In this document: positions 26,795-36,189 of the stretch, one piece after another | Position numbering within the stretch: position 1 is the first letter of the stretch | Layout of the letters: the number at the start of each line of letters is the position of its first letter | Source of the DNA: Chryseobacterium mulctrae | GTDB taxonomy: Bacteria > Bacteroidota > Bacteroidia > Flavobacteriales > Weeksellaceae | Direction: 5' to 3' | Assembly (NCBI RefSeq): GCF_006175945.1 | Contig: NZ_VAJL01000001.1 | Span: 1,488,001-1,552,000 of the forward strand | DNA: 64,000 nt | Notes under the pieces: generated by a model | Told to the model about the DNA's origin: nothing | What the model saw: only the letters and a program-made list of their open reading frames with translations | The model's database searches: none | Position numbers and translations under genes: made by a program

Positions 26795-28414
26795 CTACAA
26801 AGAGACACCTCGTCTCCATGGAATGAAATCATTCTGATTAAGAACGTCTGCTTTGGTTTTTACTTCACCGCTGGCTACGTTGATGATGAGTTCCAGAAGT
26901 TCGTCTGCTGCTTCGGGAATTGTTTTTTCTCCGCTGATTACGGTACCTGCATTGAAATCAATAATGTCTGACATTTTTTCTGCCAAAATTGTGTTGGAAG
27001 AGATCTTCACAACCGGCGTAATCGGATTTCCCATCGGTGTTCCAAGACCTGTAGTAAAAAGCACCACTGTCGCTCCTGAACCGACTAAAGCCGTTGTACA
27101 TTCGGCATCATTTCCTGGGGTACACAGAAGATTCAGACCTGGTTTTGTAGCATATTCTGTAAAGTCGAGAACTTCTACAATTGGTGCTGCACCGCCTTTT
27201 TTTGCGGCTCCTGCAGATTTCATGGCATCGGTAATTAAACCGTCTTTAATATTTCCGGGAGACGGATTCATATCAAATCCTGAACCTGCCGCAACCACAG
27301 AGGCTTCAAAATCTTTCATCAGTTTCAGGAACTTTACACCGTCTTCATCGTTGATACAACGGTTGACCAGCTCCTGCTCTACTCCACACAATTCTGGGAA
27401 CTCGGCCAACATGGTTGTTCCACCAACTGCCGCCATAATATCTGAAACTTCACCCAAAACAGGGTTCGCAGAAATTCCCGAAAAACCGTCTGACCCACCA
27501 CATTCCAAACCAATATTTAGTTTAGTGATGGATGCTGGTTTTCTTTCTATGTCGTTGGCTTTTTTAATACCTTCATAAGAATCTTTGATAACACCAGTCA
27601 GCATTTCATCGATAGTTCCTGATTTTTGTTGCTCGTAAACAACGATTGGTTTTTTATTATTTGGAGCCAAAGCGTGCAGTGCATCCATAAAGATTTGCAC
27701 CTGAAGATTTTGGCAACCTAAGCTGAGAACCGTTGCTCCTGCAACATTCGGGTTGTTGACATATCCTGCGAACAGTCTTCCCAATGCTTCCGCATCCTGA
27801 CGAATTCCACCACAACCACCTTGATGTGTGATGAATCTTACGTCTATATTTTTAAATATTCTTGTATCTTCTTCTTTTTCTTCTTCTTCAACAACGTCAG
27901 TCGCTCCACCATTTAATAATGACCGTAACAACAATTGATGTTTGCTGGCTTTATCATGAAGTAATTCTTTTTCAAAAATATCCTTCAGTGTTTCGATATT
28001 TTTGTTTTCGCAGAATACCAATGGGAAAAATAACCAGACGTTTTCTGTTCCTACCTGTCCGTCTTCACGGTGGTAGCCCATGAAAGTACGGTCTTTCCAT
28101 TTGTCTACATTGGGTGGAGTCCAGCCTAAAGTTTCGGTTTTCCCGACTACTTTTGCACTTTGGTGCTTTACGTTTTCGGTGGTAATGACTTCGCCTTTTT
28201 TGATAGATTGGTTGGCTTTTCCAACGATTACGCCATACATCAAAATATGGTCGCCATCCTCAAAATCTACGGCGGCGAATTTATGTTTTGCTTTAATATC
28301 TTTAAGAATCGTATAATCTGTACCGTCTAGATGCACCGATTCTCCGGCAGGCAAATCCATCAATGCTACAATAACGTTGTCTTTAGGATTTACTTTCAGT
28401 ACTTTCTTTTGCAT
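26795..28414 (-). CDS. uxaA: Altronate dehydratase
   Basis: A cytosolic 539-residue lyase that dehydrates D-altronate to 2-keto-3-deoxygluconate (KDG), the third step of galacturonate use. It has the N-terminal SAF-like domain (residues 1-95, NPKDNVIVALMDLPAGESV) and the large C-terminal UxaA domain. Conserved segments are TFMGYHREDGQVGTENVW, THQGGCGGIRQDAE, GLECGGSDGFSGISANP and FPELCGVEQELVNRC, with Cys residues suited to binding an iron or Fe-S centre. The gene is last in the minus-strand hexuronate cluster, five bases after uxaB. Confidence 0.94.
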   Translation of the reverse strand: MQKKVLKVNPKDNVIVALMDLPAGESVHLDGTDYTILKDIKAKHKFAAVDFEDGDHILMYGVIVGKANQSIKKGEVITTENVKHQSAKVVGKTETLGWTPPNVDKWKDRTFMGYHREDGQVGTENVWLFFPLVFCENKNIETLKDIFEKELLHDKASKHQLLLRSLLNGGATDVVEEEEKEEDTRIFKNIDVRFITHQGGCGGIRQDAEALGRLFAGYVNNPNVAGATVLSLGCQNLQVQIFMDALHALAPNNKKPIVVYEQQKSGTIDEMLTGVIKDSYEGIKKANDIERKPASITKLNIGLECGGSDGFSGISANPVLGEVSDIMAAVGGTTMLAEFPELCGVEQELVNRCINDEDGVKFLKLMKDFEASVVAAGSGFDMNPSPGNIKDGLITDAMKSAGAAKKGGAAPIVEVLDFTEYATKPGLNLLCTPGNDAECTTALVGSGATVVLFTTGLGTPMGNPITPVVKISSNTILAEKMSDIIDFNAGTVISGEKTIPEAADELLELIINVASGEVKTKADVLNQNDFIPWRRGVSL

Positions 28415-28419
28415 GATTT

Positions 28420-29883
28420 TTAAGAATAAAATTGAATGAAATTTTTGTAGGCAGTTTCTATGTCATTGTGGTCGATTTCGTACAATGCTTTTGATACTGC
28501 AGCTTTCAGACCTTCAACTTGTGTAAGGTCGGTATCCCAGAACAGTTTTTCGCTCAACGAAAGTTCTGAAACTACTTCGTAATCTTCGTTTTTCCAGATT
28601 TCCTTGAATCTGTTTATGATTGCTTCTTCGTCATTCAGAGGAAGAGACTTTTCACCAAAACTTCCCTGATAGAATCTGATTAAACTTGCCAGAGAGAACG
28701 TTAAGTTCAACGGAAGTTTGTTATTTCTTTCAACATAAGTCAACAAACTCGGAACCACTCTTACTTTAAATTTAGAAACAAAATATAAAGCAATACTCGC
28801 CAAATGGTGTTTGATGAAAGGATTTCTAAATCTGTCAAATACTTCTTCCGCAAATTCTTTCAACTCAGTTTCATCTAAACCTAAAGTTTGATTGACTTCA
28901 TTGAATATCGATTCGCTTAAAAAAGTTCCGATAAACTGGTCATCGATTGCTTCTTTTACGATTTCTTTTCCTGCTAAAATTGCCGGAGCCAACATCAATG
29001 TATGTCCGCCATTCAGAATTCTAACTTTTCTTAAACGGTATGGCTGAATATCATCCACTACCAAAATCTGTTCGTTGATTTTATCGAAAGGAATTCTTTG
29101 TTTTAAATCTTCACCTCCCTGAATCACCCATAAAAGGAATGTTTCTGAAACCACCATCATTGGATCTTCATAATCCAACTGGTCTTCATAAGTTGCAGCA
29201 TCATCTTTCGGATATCCCGGAACGATTCTGTCTACCAAAGTATTGTGGAAGTGATTACTCTGTTCAATCCATTGCGCAAAACCTTCTTCTAAATTCCAAA
29301 GTTGGGCATATTTTAAAATAATATCTCTTAAAACGAAAGCATTTTCTTCGATCAGTTCGCAAGGAATAATTCTTAATCCTTTGTCTGCTGCTCCATTGAA
29401 ATACTTGTATCTTTCGTGCAGTAAAACCGCTACTTTCGCAGGGAAATTTTTATGCGGACCTTCGTAAGAAGTTTCTGTTTCATCATAAGCGATTCCTGTT
29501 TCGGTCGTATTAGAAAATACAAATTCAAGCTCTTCTTCTTTTGCTAATTCTAAGAAACTGTTGTAATCCGCATAGGGATTAATTGACTTCTGAATAACTG
29601 AAATCACGCATTTTTCATCGATGATTTCTCCTTTTTTAATTCCTCTTGAAAATAAAGTGTACAAATTCCCCTGTTCTTCAAGCTTGTGAACCGAACCATT
29701 TGGTGTTGGCTGAATATTGACAATTCCTGCATTGAAATCTGCCTCTTTATTTAATTTATCAATTACATAATCTGTAAATCCGCGCATGAAGTTTCCTCCA
29801 CCGAACTGTACGATTTTGATTGGTAATTTTGTATCTATACCGCTGTTTTGACGGTTTAACTGTTGTTTTGTCTGATTTTCCAT
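28420..29883 (-). CDS. uxaB: Tagaturonate reductase
   Basis: The open frame reaches 29958, but the upstream part runs through a CGCAAAGG-type repeat. The ATG at 29881-29883 (MENQTKQQLNRQNSG) is preferred and gives 487 residues, the usual length. The enzyme reduces tagaturonate to altronate with NADH. Mannitol-dehydrogenase-like signatures are the Rossmann segment VQFGGGNFMRGFTDYVIDKL, VFSNTTETGIAYDE, the active-site VDRIVPGYPKDDA, and LRKVRILNGGHTLM with the catalytic Lys-Asn-His pattern. The gene precedes uxaA by five bases, so the two form one unit. Confidence 0.94.
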   Translation of the reverse strand: MENQTKQQLNRQNSGIDTKLPIKIVQFGGGNFMRGFTDYVIDKLNKEADFNAGIVNIQPTPNGSVHKLEEQGNLYTLFSRGIKKGEIIDEKCVISVIQKSINPYADYNSFLELAKEEELEFVFSNTTETGIAYDETETSYEGPHKNFPAKVAVLLHERYKYFNGAADKGLRIIPCELIEENAFVLRDIILKYAQLWNLEEGFAQWIEQSNHFHNTLVDRIVPGYPKDDAATYEDQLDYEDPMMVVSETFLLWVIQGGEDLKQRIPFDKINEQILVVDDIQPYRLRKVRILNGGHTLMLAPAILAGKEIVKEAIDDQFIGTFLSESIFNEVNQTLGLDETELKEFAEEVFDRFRNPFIKHHLASIALYFVSKFKVRVVPSLLTYVERNNKLPLNLTFSLASLIRFYQGSFGEKSLPLNDEEAIINRFKEIWKNEDYEVVSELSLSEKLFWDTDLTQVEGLKAAVSKALYEIDHNDIETAYKNFIQFYS

Positions 29884-30220
29884 CTTCTTGTTGATGATTT
29901 TTAACGCAAAGTCCGCAAAGGTTTTTTGGACAAAATGCTGTATATTTTCCGTTCGCAAAGGCGTTTCACTTAGCTAAGAGCGCTATAAAATTGCTTTGCT
30001 TCTTATTTATTTTGGTTTCTTACAATTTCATCAAAATTAATTTACTCCACCCCTTCCTTCGACAAGCTCAGGATGACATGTGATTTAATTCTGATGAAAT
30101 TTTCAAGGCATTTTTCCTCCCTTTAGGGTTGGGGAAAAGAAAAATGATTTGAAATTTCTTTTCAAACCTTCAAGGTTTTTGAAACCTTGAAGGTTTATTT
30201 TTTTATTACAAAATTTCAGT
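29884..30220. repeat. uxaB-exuT spacer with several repeats
   Basis: The gap contains no gene. A copy of the CGCAAAGGCG-type repeat lies at 29902-29970 (ACGCAAAGTCCGCAAAGG, then TTCGCAAAGGCGTTTCACTT). CCTTCGACAAGCTCAGGATG lies at 30055-30074, a common flavobacterial intergenic motif. AAACCTTCAAGGTTT (30164-30178) forms a perfect 15-bp hairpin with 30182-30196 and may end the exuT-like transcript. Confidence 0.65.
30164..30196. terminator. Perfect 15-bp hairpin after the exuT-like gene
   Basis: Arms 30164-30178 and 30182-30196 with a 3-base loop. The minus-strand side is followed by A-rich sequence, so factor-independent termination there is uncertain; a T run lies on the plus-strand side. 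It may equally be a repeat element. Confidence 0.5.
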
Positions 30221-31750
30221 TTATTTACTGATCACTTTATACTTTGGAACCAACATTTTCATAACTGTCCATGCGATTAGATACGCAACTGCACAGATAG
30301 AGAAAATAATCATATATCCTTTGTCGATACCGTCTGAAACAACTGCTCCTGATTTTTCTAATTGTTCGAAGAAACCATCCGGTAATCTTTCGTTGATATA
30401 TTGAGGATATTTTTCCAGCAAAGGAACTCCATCAACGGTTGACCAAGCTTTATGTGCATGATCGAACAATAATCCTGAAGATTTATTGATAATGAATGAA
30501 CCAATTCCTCCTGCCATTCCGCCAATTCCTGTAATGGTTGCGATGGCTTTTTTCGGGAACATATCGCCAACTGTAGAGAAAATATTCGCTGACCAAGCTT
30601 GGTGTGCTGCTCCTGCGACACCAATAATTAATACCGGAATCCAATATGTTGCTGCACCTAAAGGTTGTGCTAAAAGCGCTAACAAAGGGAAAAATGCGAA
30701 AATTAACATCGCTTTCATTCTTCCATTATACGCATTCATTCCTTTCTTTTCAACAAAATATTTTGGAAGCCACCCTCCAATAATTGACAGTAAAGTAATC
30801 ATGTACAATACAAATAATGGCAATGCACTTTGTGTAGAATCCATTCCGTAAACCGAACTTAAATACGCCGGAGTCCAGAATAAAAAGAACCACCAAACAC
30901 CGTCTGTCATAAATTTTCCAAAAGCAAAAGCCCAAGTTTGTCTGTAACTGAAACATTCTCTGAATGTGAATACTTTTTCCGGAACTGAAGTGTCTTCATT
31001 AGGTAGATCATCCTGATCCTGGTTGATATAAGTAAGCTCATGTTCGTTAACTCTCTTGTGTAAATGAGGCTTTTTGTAAACAAATACCCAAAGTCCCATC
31101 CAAACAAATCCTAAAGCACCAATGATGATAAATGCCCATTCCCAACCCATTGATTTTGCAATAAAGGGAATTGTAACCGGTGCTGCCAAAGCTCCTACCG
31201 TTGCTCCTGCATTCCAGATACTTGTAGAAAATGCTCTGTCTTTTTTAGGAAAATATTCTGCTGTCGTCTTAATCGCTGCCGGAAAATTTCCAGCTTCACC
31301 AATTGCCAAAACGAAACGTGCAAAAATGAATAAAGTAACACTTGTACTGATTACTGCAGAAACGCTTCCTACATTTCCGATAATTTCTTTAGACTCGTGA
31401 AAACCTACAAACCAGCTTCCGGTAAGAATTCCTGAAGTTGCGATCCCGCAGAATGCATGTAAAACTGCACCAATAGACCAAACTCCGATTGCCCAAAGGA
31501 AACCCTTTTTGGTATCCATCCAATCGACAAACTTTCCTGCGAAAAGCATTCCTACAGCATAAAATATTGAAAATAATGCCGTGATGTTTCCGTAATCGTT
31601 GTTATTCCAATGAAATTCCGGTGCGATAAAATCTTTCCACGTCAATGATAAAACCTGACGATCCAAATAATTGATCGTGGTTGCAAGAAATAACAGCAAA
31701 CATATTGTCCACCTATATTGTGTCGGTTTAAGAGATTTAACTGAACTCAT
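30221..31750 (-). CDS. exuT: MFS hexuronate transporter, ExuT-like
   Basis: A 509-residue inner-membrane transporter of the anion:cation symporter branch of the MFS. It has about twelve membrane segments and starts KPTQYRWTICLLLFLATTIN-YLDRQVLSL, the YxDR motif of ExuT/GudP. Further signatures are RFVLAIGEAGNFPAAIKTTA, FPKKDRAFSTSIWNAGATVG, and ITGIGGMAGGIGSFI. It probably imports galacturonate and glucuronate released by the pectin-degrading enzymes. It lies between eda and uxaB on the same strand. An inserted extramembrane stretch (ILTGSWFVGFHESKEIIGNV) between early helices explains its greater length. Confidence 0.88.
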   Translation of the reverse strand: MSSVKSLKPTQYRWTICLLLFLATTINYLDRQVLSLTWKDFIAPEFHWNNNDYGNITALFSIFYAVGMLFAGKFVDWMDTKKGFLWAIGVWSIGAVLHAFCGIATSGILTGSWFVGFHESKEIIGNVGSVSAVISTSVTLFIFARFVLAIGEAGNFPAAIKTTAEYFPKKDRAFSTSIWNAGATVGALAAPVTIPFIAKSMGWEWAFIIIGALGFVWMGLWVFVYKKPHLHKRVNEHELTYINQDQDDLPNEDTSVPEKVFTFRECFSYRQTWAFAFGKFMTDGVWWFFLFWTPAYLSSVYGMDSTQSALPLFVLYMITLLSIIGGWLPKYFVEKKGMNAYNGRMKAMLIFAFFPLLALLAQPLGAATYWIPVLIIGVAGAAHQAWSANIFSTVGDMFPKKAIATITGIGGMAGGIGSFIINKSSGLLFDHAHKAWSTVDGVPLLEKYPQYINERLPDGFFEQLEKSGAVVSDGIDKGYMIIFSICAVAYLIAWTVMKMLVPKYKVISK

Positions 31751-31772
31751 ATTAGTTTTTAGAATTTAGTTA

Positions 31773-32432
31773 TTATTTTAAAGTTTGGATGATATCCAAT
31801 ACTTTCTTAGTTTCACTTTCTATCGTTGCATAGTCTTTCGCAAGCATCAATTCTCTGCTTACTAATTTGCTTCCCATTCCTACTGCAGAAACTCCAGCTT
31901 TGAACCAGCTTTCGATACTTTCTTTTGTGGTATCAACTCCTCCAGTCGGCATAAAATGCAGATTTGGGAAAACGTCTCTAATTGCACTCATAAATCCTGC
32001 ACCTAAAGCATTACCTGGGAATAATTTAATAAAAGTCACTCCTGCAGTTTCAGCAGCGATAATTTCTGTCGGAGTCATACAACCTGGACTGTACAACAAA
32101 TCTTTTGGAATTAAAAATGCTGCAACTTCCGCCACAAAACCGGGACTGATGAAGAAATCTGCACCAGCTTTATAATATTCTTCTGCTTGCTTTACATTCT
32201 TGATCGTTCCAATTCCAAGAAGCATTTCAGGCATTTCTGCATTACGAACTTCTACCATTTTTATGAAATTACTCAACGCTGCTTCTCCACGACTCGTATA
32301 TTCTACCGCACGAATTCCTGCTTTGTAAAGTGATCTTAATATTTCTAAAGTTACCGTTTCATCAGCATTATAATACAAAGGCAAAGCTCCCTGATTAATG
32401 ATGGTGTTTGTAACTAATTGAATTTTTGTCAT
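31773..32432 (-). CDS. eda: KDPG/KHG aldolase
   Basis: A 219-residue class I aldolase that cleaves 2-keto-3-deoxy-6-phosphogluconate to pyruvate and glyceraldehyde 3-phosphate. Signatures are GIRAVEYTSRGEAAL near residue 38 with the Glu base, GIGTIKNVKQAEEYYKAGAD, FFISPGFV, SPGCMTPTEI, VTFIKLFPGNALG with the Schiff-base Lys, and MPTGGVDTTKESI. The gene starts 22 bases before the exuT-like gene. It is the last enzyme of both the Uxa and Kdu branches in this cluster. Confidence 0.94.
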   Translation of the reverse strand: MTKIQLVTNTIINQGALPLYYNADETVTLEILRSLYKAGIRAVEYTSRGEAALSNFIKMVEVRNAEMPEMLLGIGTIKNVKQAEEYYKAGADFFISPGFVAEVAAFLIPKDLLYSPGCMTPTEIIAAETAGVTFIKLFPGNALGAGFMSAIRDVFPNLHFMPTGGVDTTKESIESWFKAGVSAVGMGSKLVSRELMLAKDYATIESETKKVLDIIQTLK

Positions 32433-32514
32433 TTTGTTTAATTATTTTGTTTGAAAATAATCTTTGATGGCGGTTTATCCATCCTTTAGTATGCTGTATT
32501 TGCCAGACTTTCGT

Positions 32515-32597
32515 TTTTAACGCAAAGGGTGCAAAGATTTTTTTTTTTTAAACTTGATGTATATTTTTAAGTTCGCAAAGGTGTTTCACTTAAATAT
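32515..32597 (-). repeat. CGCAAAGGCG-type intergenic repeat, kdgK-eda gap
   Basis: ACGCAAAGGGTGCAAAGATT, a T run, then ACTTGATGTATATTTTTAAG and TTCGCAAAGGTGTTTCACTT. The same order of blocks occurs at 33697-33780 and, inverted, at 47997-48080. The remainder of the 222-base gap is featureless. Confidence 0.75.
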
Positions 32598-32654
32598 GAC
32601 AACAAATGTTTTTAATTTTAAGCAAGTTGCTATAAACTATCAACTAACAACGAT

Positions 32655-33662
32655 CTATCTCTTAATTCTTCCTCCGGAATTTCCGTTCATTACTTCTTCA
32701 ATATCTTCTGCGCTGCAATAATTGATGTCGCCTAAAATAGTATGTTTTATGGCACAAGCTGCGTTGGCAAATTTTAATGCTTTTTCGTCATCGAAATTTA
32801 ATAATCCATAAATTAAACCTGCTGCAAAAGCATCTCCCGTTCCGATTCTATCAACTACAGGATTTACTTCCAACAATTCTGTTTCAAAATAATTCCCATC
32901 GACTAAAGCTCTTCCCTGCGTTTGCTGAGAACTTGCTGTAACGCCTATTCTTATTTTGTCGAAAATTTTATGAATAGAAGGACATTGTTTTTTTAATTCC
33001 TCACAAGCTTCCATAAACCCTTGTTGGTCTGATGAAAATTGAGTTCCAAGAATTTCATTAATTTCATTGACACCACCGATGAAAATCGTTGAATAAGAAA
33101 CCAATTCTTTTAAAACCTCATTTCCGTTTTTACCGTATTTCCAAAGATTGGAACGGTAAGCAGGATCTGTAGTTATTTCAATTCCCATTTCACGAGCGGT
33201 TAATAAACCTTCTTTCAAAGTTTCGTAAGCACCTTCTGAAATTCCAGGACTGATGCCTGTCCAGTGGAAATATTTGCAACCTTCTAAAGCTTTTTTCCAG
33301 TCAACCTGTTGTGGTTTGATGTTGGCAAAAGAACCGTTCAATCTGTTGTAAGCAATTCTGCTCGCACGAACTGATGAACCAACTTCAAGAAAATATAATC
33401 CTAAAGGATGATCATTTTTATTAATGAAAGATGTATTGATCCCAAAACTTTTGATGAAAGACAATGCAGATTCTCCCACAAAATCGTCAGAAACATTGCT
33501 GATGTGCGTTACTTCGCAGCCCATTGTTGCCAATGAAGAAGCTACGTTGAGCTCGGTTCCTCCGAAAAAGAATTCCATTTCGTGGCTCTGTCTCATCGTT
33601 TTGTTTCCTGGAGGTGAAAGTCTCATGATGATTTCACCGAAAGTAAGTATTTTACTAGCCAT
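32655..33662 (-). CDS. kdgK: 2-keto-3-deoxygluconate kinase
   Basis: A 335-residue PfkB-family sugar kinase that phosphorylates KDG to KDPG. The N-terminal half contains LTFGEIIMRLSPPGNKTMRQ, FFGGTELNVASSLATMGCEV and KNDHPLGLYFLEVG. The C-terminal signature VVDRIGTGDAFAAGLIYGLL contains the anion hole and catalytic Asp (GTGDAF). The gene lies between uxaC and eda on the minus strand, as expected for the common step where the galacturonate and unsaturated-uronate routes meet. Confidence 0.93.
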   Translation of the reverse strand: MASKILTFGEIIMRLSPPGNKTMRQSHEMEFFFGGTELNVASSLATMGCEVTHISNVSDDFVGESALSFIKSFGINTSFINKNDHPLGLYFLEVGSSVRASRIAYNRLNGSFANIKPQQVDWKKALEGCKYFHWTGISPGISEGAYETLKEGLLTAREMGIEITTDPAYRSNLWKYGKNGNEVLKELVSYSTIFIGGVNEINEILGTQFSSDQQGFMEACEELKKQCPSIHKIFDKIRIGVTASSQQTQGRALVDGNYFETELLEVNPVVDRIGTGDAFAAGLIYGLLNFDDEKALKFANAACAIKHTILGDINYCSAEDIEEVMNGNSGGRIKR

Positions 33663-33980
33663 ATTTTAAATACTCTTTAATCTCTGCTGTTATTTAGACA
33701 CAAAGTGCGCTAAGATTTTTCTTTTAAAACTTGATGTATATTTTTAAGTTCGCAAAGGCGTTCTACTCAGCCAAGCTCACAAAGATTTTTCAAATTGAGA
33801 AAAATTGCAGATATGAAAATTATTGTTTTTCTGAACCATTAAAGTTTTGAGCTTAAAAAACTTAACTCCTTAATGGTTCAAATTTATTTTTTATTTCTCG
33901 CAGATTGAGCAAATTTTGCAGATTTAAAAATGATCTGCGTAATCAGCTCAATCTGCGGGAGATTTTATTTCATTCGAAAC
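33663..33980. repeat. uxaC-kdgK spacer filled with repeats
   Basis: This 318-base gap has no gene. It holds a CGCAAAGGCG-type copy at 33697-33780, and a hairpin GAACCATTAA (33833-33842) / TTAATGGTTC (33870-33879). At 33895-33966 is an ATCTGCG-type repeat whose ends (TCTCGCAGATTGAGC and GCTCAATCTGCGGGAGA) are reverse complements, so the unit folds into a long stem. A related unit lies at 52374-52455. Confidence 0.7.
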
Positions 33981-35378
33981 TTAAAAATCGAAATAATTTT
34001 TAGCGTTATGATAACAGATATCGGAAATGGTTTTTCCAATTAATTCCATATCATCCGGCAATTCACCGTTTTTCATTTCTTCACCGAATAAGTTACAAAG
34101 AACTCTTCTGAAATATTCATGTCTTGGGAAAGAAAGAAAACTTCTTGAATCCGTTAGCATTCCAACGAAACAGCTAATTAATCCCATATTTGAAAGGGCA
34201 TTCATCTGCTTAATCATCCCGTCTTTCTGATCTAAGAACCACCATCCAGAACCGAATTGTACTTTTCCTTTAATACTGCCGTCATTAAAATTTCCGATCA
34301 TTGTTGCGAAAATCTCGTTGTCGGCAGGATTTAAGTTATATAGAATAGTTTTGGTGAGTTTATCTTTTCCGTCTAAAGCGTTTAATAATTTAGATAAAGT
34401 TTCAGCCTGAACGAAATCGCCAATAGAATCCCATCCTGTATCAGGACCTAAAATTCTGTGCATTCTTTCATTATTGTTTCTCAAAGCTCCCAAGTGAAAC
34501 TGCTGAACCCATCCGAATTTGTGATATGTTTCGCCCAAGAATAATAAAATGGCAGTTTTGAACTGATTTACCTGTTTTTCGGCAATTACTTTTCCAGCTA
34601 ATTTATCAGTAAAAATTGTTGAAACTTCTGTTTCTGAAGCTTCCTCGAAAGAAATATTGTTCAATCCGTGGTCGCAAAGTCTGCATCCGTTTTCGTGGAA
34701 ATATTCTACTCTTTTTAGTAAAGCATCGCACAAAGTCTGGTAAGAATTGATTTCAATTCCTGCCGACTCGCCTAATTTAGAAATATAATCTGCGAAGTTA
34801 TGGTTTTCAATTAAAATAGCTTTATCAGGACGGAAAGCTGTACTTACTTTAATAGAGAAATCGCTTTTCGCCAAATCCTGATGATAATTTAAAATATCTG
34901 TAGGATCTTCCGTTGTACACAAAGATTCTACATTCATCATCTTTAGCAAACCTCTTGTCGATTTTTCAGGAGTCTGAAGCTGAGAAGTGATATTTTCATA
35001 AATTTCTGAAGCATTGTTTTCATTCAACAATTCATCAATTCCGAAATATCTTTTTAATTCTAAATGCGTCCAGTGATACAAAGGGTTTCTTAAAGTATAA
35101 GGAACAGTTTTTGCCCATGCTTCAAACTTTTCTTTGTCTGAAGCATCACCTGTGATAAACTTTTCGTTTACCCCCATGGTACGCATCGCTCTCCATTTAT
35201 AATGATCACCTGCAATCCAAACCTTTGAAATATTTTCGAAAACTGTGTCTTCTGCAATATCTTTAGGAATTAAATGGTTGTGATAATCAATAATGGGCTG
35301 TTTTTCAGCAAAATTGAAGTATAGCTCTTCAGCGTATTTATTTTGTAATAAAAAGTTATCTGTAATAAAAGATTTCAT
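33981..35378 (-). CDS. uxaC: Uronate isomerase
   Basis: A 465-residue amidohydrolase-superfamily enzyme that isomerises galacturonate to tagaturonate and glucuronate to fructuronate. Signatures are PIIDYHNHLIPKDIAED at residue 28 with the HxH metal ligands, IAGDHYKWRAMRTMG, LCTTEDPTDILNYH, DHGLNNI, FHLGALRNNNERMHRILGPD, and SWxFLD-like GSGWWFLDQKDGM. RSFLSFPRHEYFRRVLCNL near the C-terminus is also typical. It lies 18 bases after kduD in the operon that starts with kduI. Confidence 0.95.
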   Translation of the reverse strand: MKSFITDNFLLQNKYAEELYFNFAEKQPIIDYHNHLIPKDIAEDTVFENISKVWIAGDHYKWRAMRTMGVNEKFITGDASDKEKFEAWAKTVPYTLRNPLYHWTHLELKRYFGIDELLNENNASEIYENITSQLQTPEKSTRGLLKMMNVESLCTTEDPTDILNYHQDLAKSDFSIKVSTAFRPDKAILIENHNFADYISKLGESAGIEINSYQTLCDALLKRVEYFHENGCRLCDHGLNNISFEEASETEVSTIFTDKLAGKVIAEKQVNQFKTAILLFLGETYHKFGWVQQFHLGALRNNNERMHRILGPDTGWDSIGDFVQAETLSKLLNALDGKDKLTKTILYNLNPADNEIFATMIGNFNDGSIKGKVQFGSGWWFLDQKDGMIKQMNALSNMGLISCFVGMLTDSRSFLSFPRHEYFRRVLCNLFGEEMKNGELPDDMELIGKTISDICYHNAKNYFDF

Positions 35379-35396
35379 TTCTGTAAAATTCTTGTG

Positions 35397-36179
35397 TTAC
35401 TCATTAGCAGGTTTCCCGATGGTCGCCAAAATTCCTCCATCAACGTAAATAATTTGTCCGTTGATAAATTTGCTTGCGTCTGAAGCTAAGAAAATAGCTG
35501 TTCCTGCAAGATCTTCCGGGTTTCCCCATCTTCCTTCCGGAGTTCTGCTGATGATAAAGTCGTTAAACGGATGACCGTCTACTCTGATTGGTTCTGTTTG
35601 AGATGTTGCAAAATATCCGGGTCCGATTCCGTTTACCTGAATGTTGTGTTTTGCCCATTCTGTTGCTAAATTTTTGGTAAGCATTTTTAGTCCGCCTTTT
35701 GCAGAAGCATACGCTACTACATTGTCACGACCAAGCTCACTCATCATAGAGCAAATATTAATGATTTTACCAGATTTTCTTTTGATCATGTGTTTCCCAA
35801 CTAATTTGGACATGATAAAAGGACCGGTAAGATCTACATCGATTACTTTTCTAAAGTCTTCAACATCCATCTCAATTGCGGGAACACGTTTGATGATTCC
35901 TGCATTGTTGACCAAGATGTCTATTTTCCCATGAGTAGCTTCCATAAGGGCTACCTTCTGAGCTGCTTCACGTTCGTCTGTTACATCAAAAAGATAGCCT
36001 GTAGCACTATACCCTTTACTGTGGTAATAATCTAATGCTTCATCTAATTTTGATGGAGTTGTACTTGTGATTGCCAGTTCAGCACCTGCTGCAGCAAGAC
36101 CTTCAGCCATTGCCATTCCTAATCCGTGAGTTCCGCCTGTAACAACGGCAACTTTACCGGATAAATCGAATAAATTCAT
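35397..36179 (-). CDS. kduD: 2-dehydro-3-deoxy-D-gluconate 5-dehydrogenase
   Basis: A 260-residue short-chain dehydrogenase. The NAD-binding motif VVTGGTHGLGMAMAEGLAAA is at residue 13, the NNAG motif occurs in DILVNNAGIIKR, and the catalytic Ser-Tyr-Lys set is in NICSMMSELGRDNVVAYASAKGG. A QVNGIGPGYFAT segment and a C-terminal GGILATIGKPANE follow. KduD reduces 5-keto-4-deoxyuronate-derived 2,5-diketo-3-deoxygluconate to KDG. The partner kduI lies 10 bases upstream, which favours this specificity over gluconate 5-dehydrogenase. Confidence 0.92.
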   Translation of the reverse strand: MNLFDLSGKVAVVTGGTHGLGMAMAEGLAAAGAELAITSTTPSKLDEALDYYHSKGYSATGYLFDVTDEREAAQKVALMEATHGKIDILVNNAGIIKRVPAIEMDVEDFRKVIDVDLTGPFIMSKLVGKHMIKRKSGKIINICSMMSELGRDNVVAYASAKGGLKMLTKNLATEWAKHNIQVNGIGPGYFATSQTEPIRVDGHPFNDFIISRTPEGRWGNPEDLAGTAIFLASDASKFINGQIIYVDGGILATIGKPANE

Positions 36180-36189
36180 GTAGAAAAAA

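Noticed and set aside
26853..27578. 241-codon open frame on the plus strand inside uxaA
   Set aside because: It is antisense to a well-conserved enzyme gene, Ser/Pro/Thr-rich in the way such shadows are, and has no recognisable motif.
33833..33879. Hairpin GAACCATTAA/TTAATGGTTC as a uxaC terminator
   Set aside because: It lies about 100 bases past the stop, beyond another repeat, and has no T tract on the minus strand; I mention it only as part of the repeat-rich spacer.
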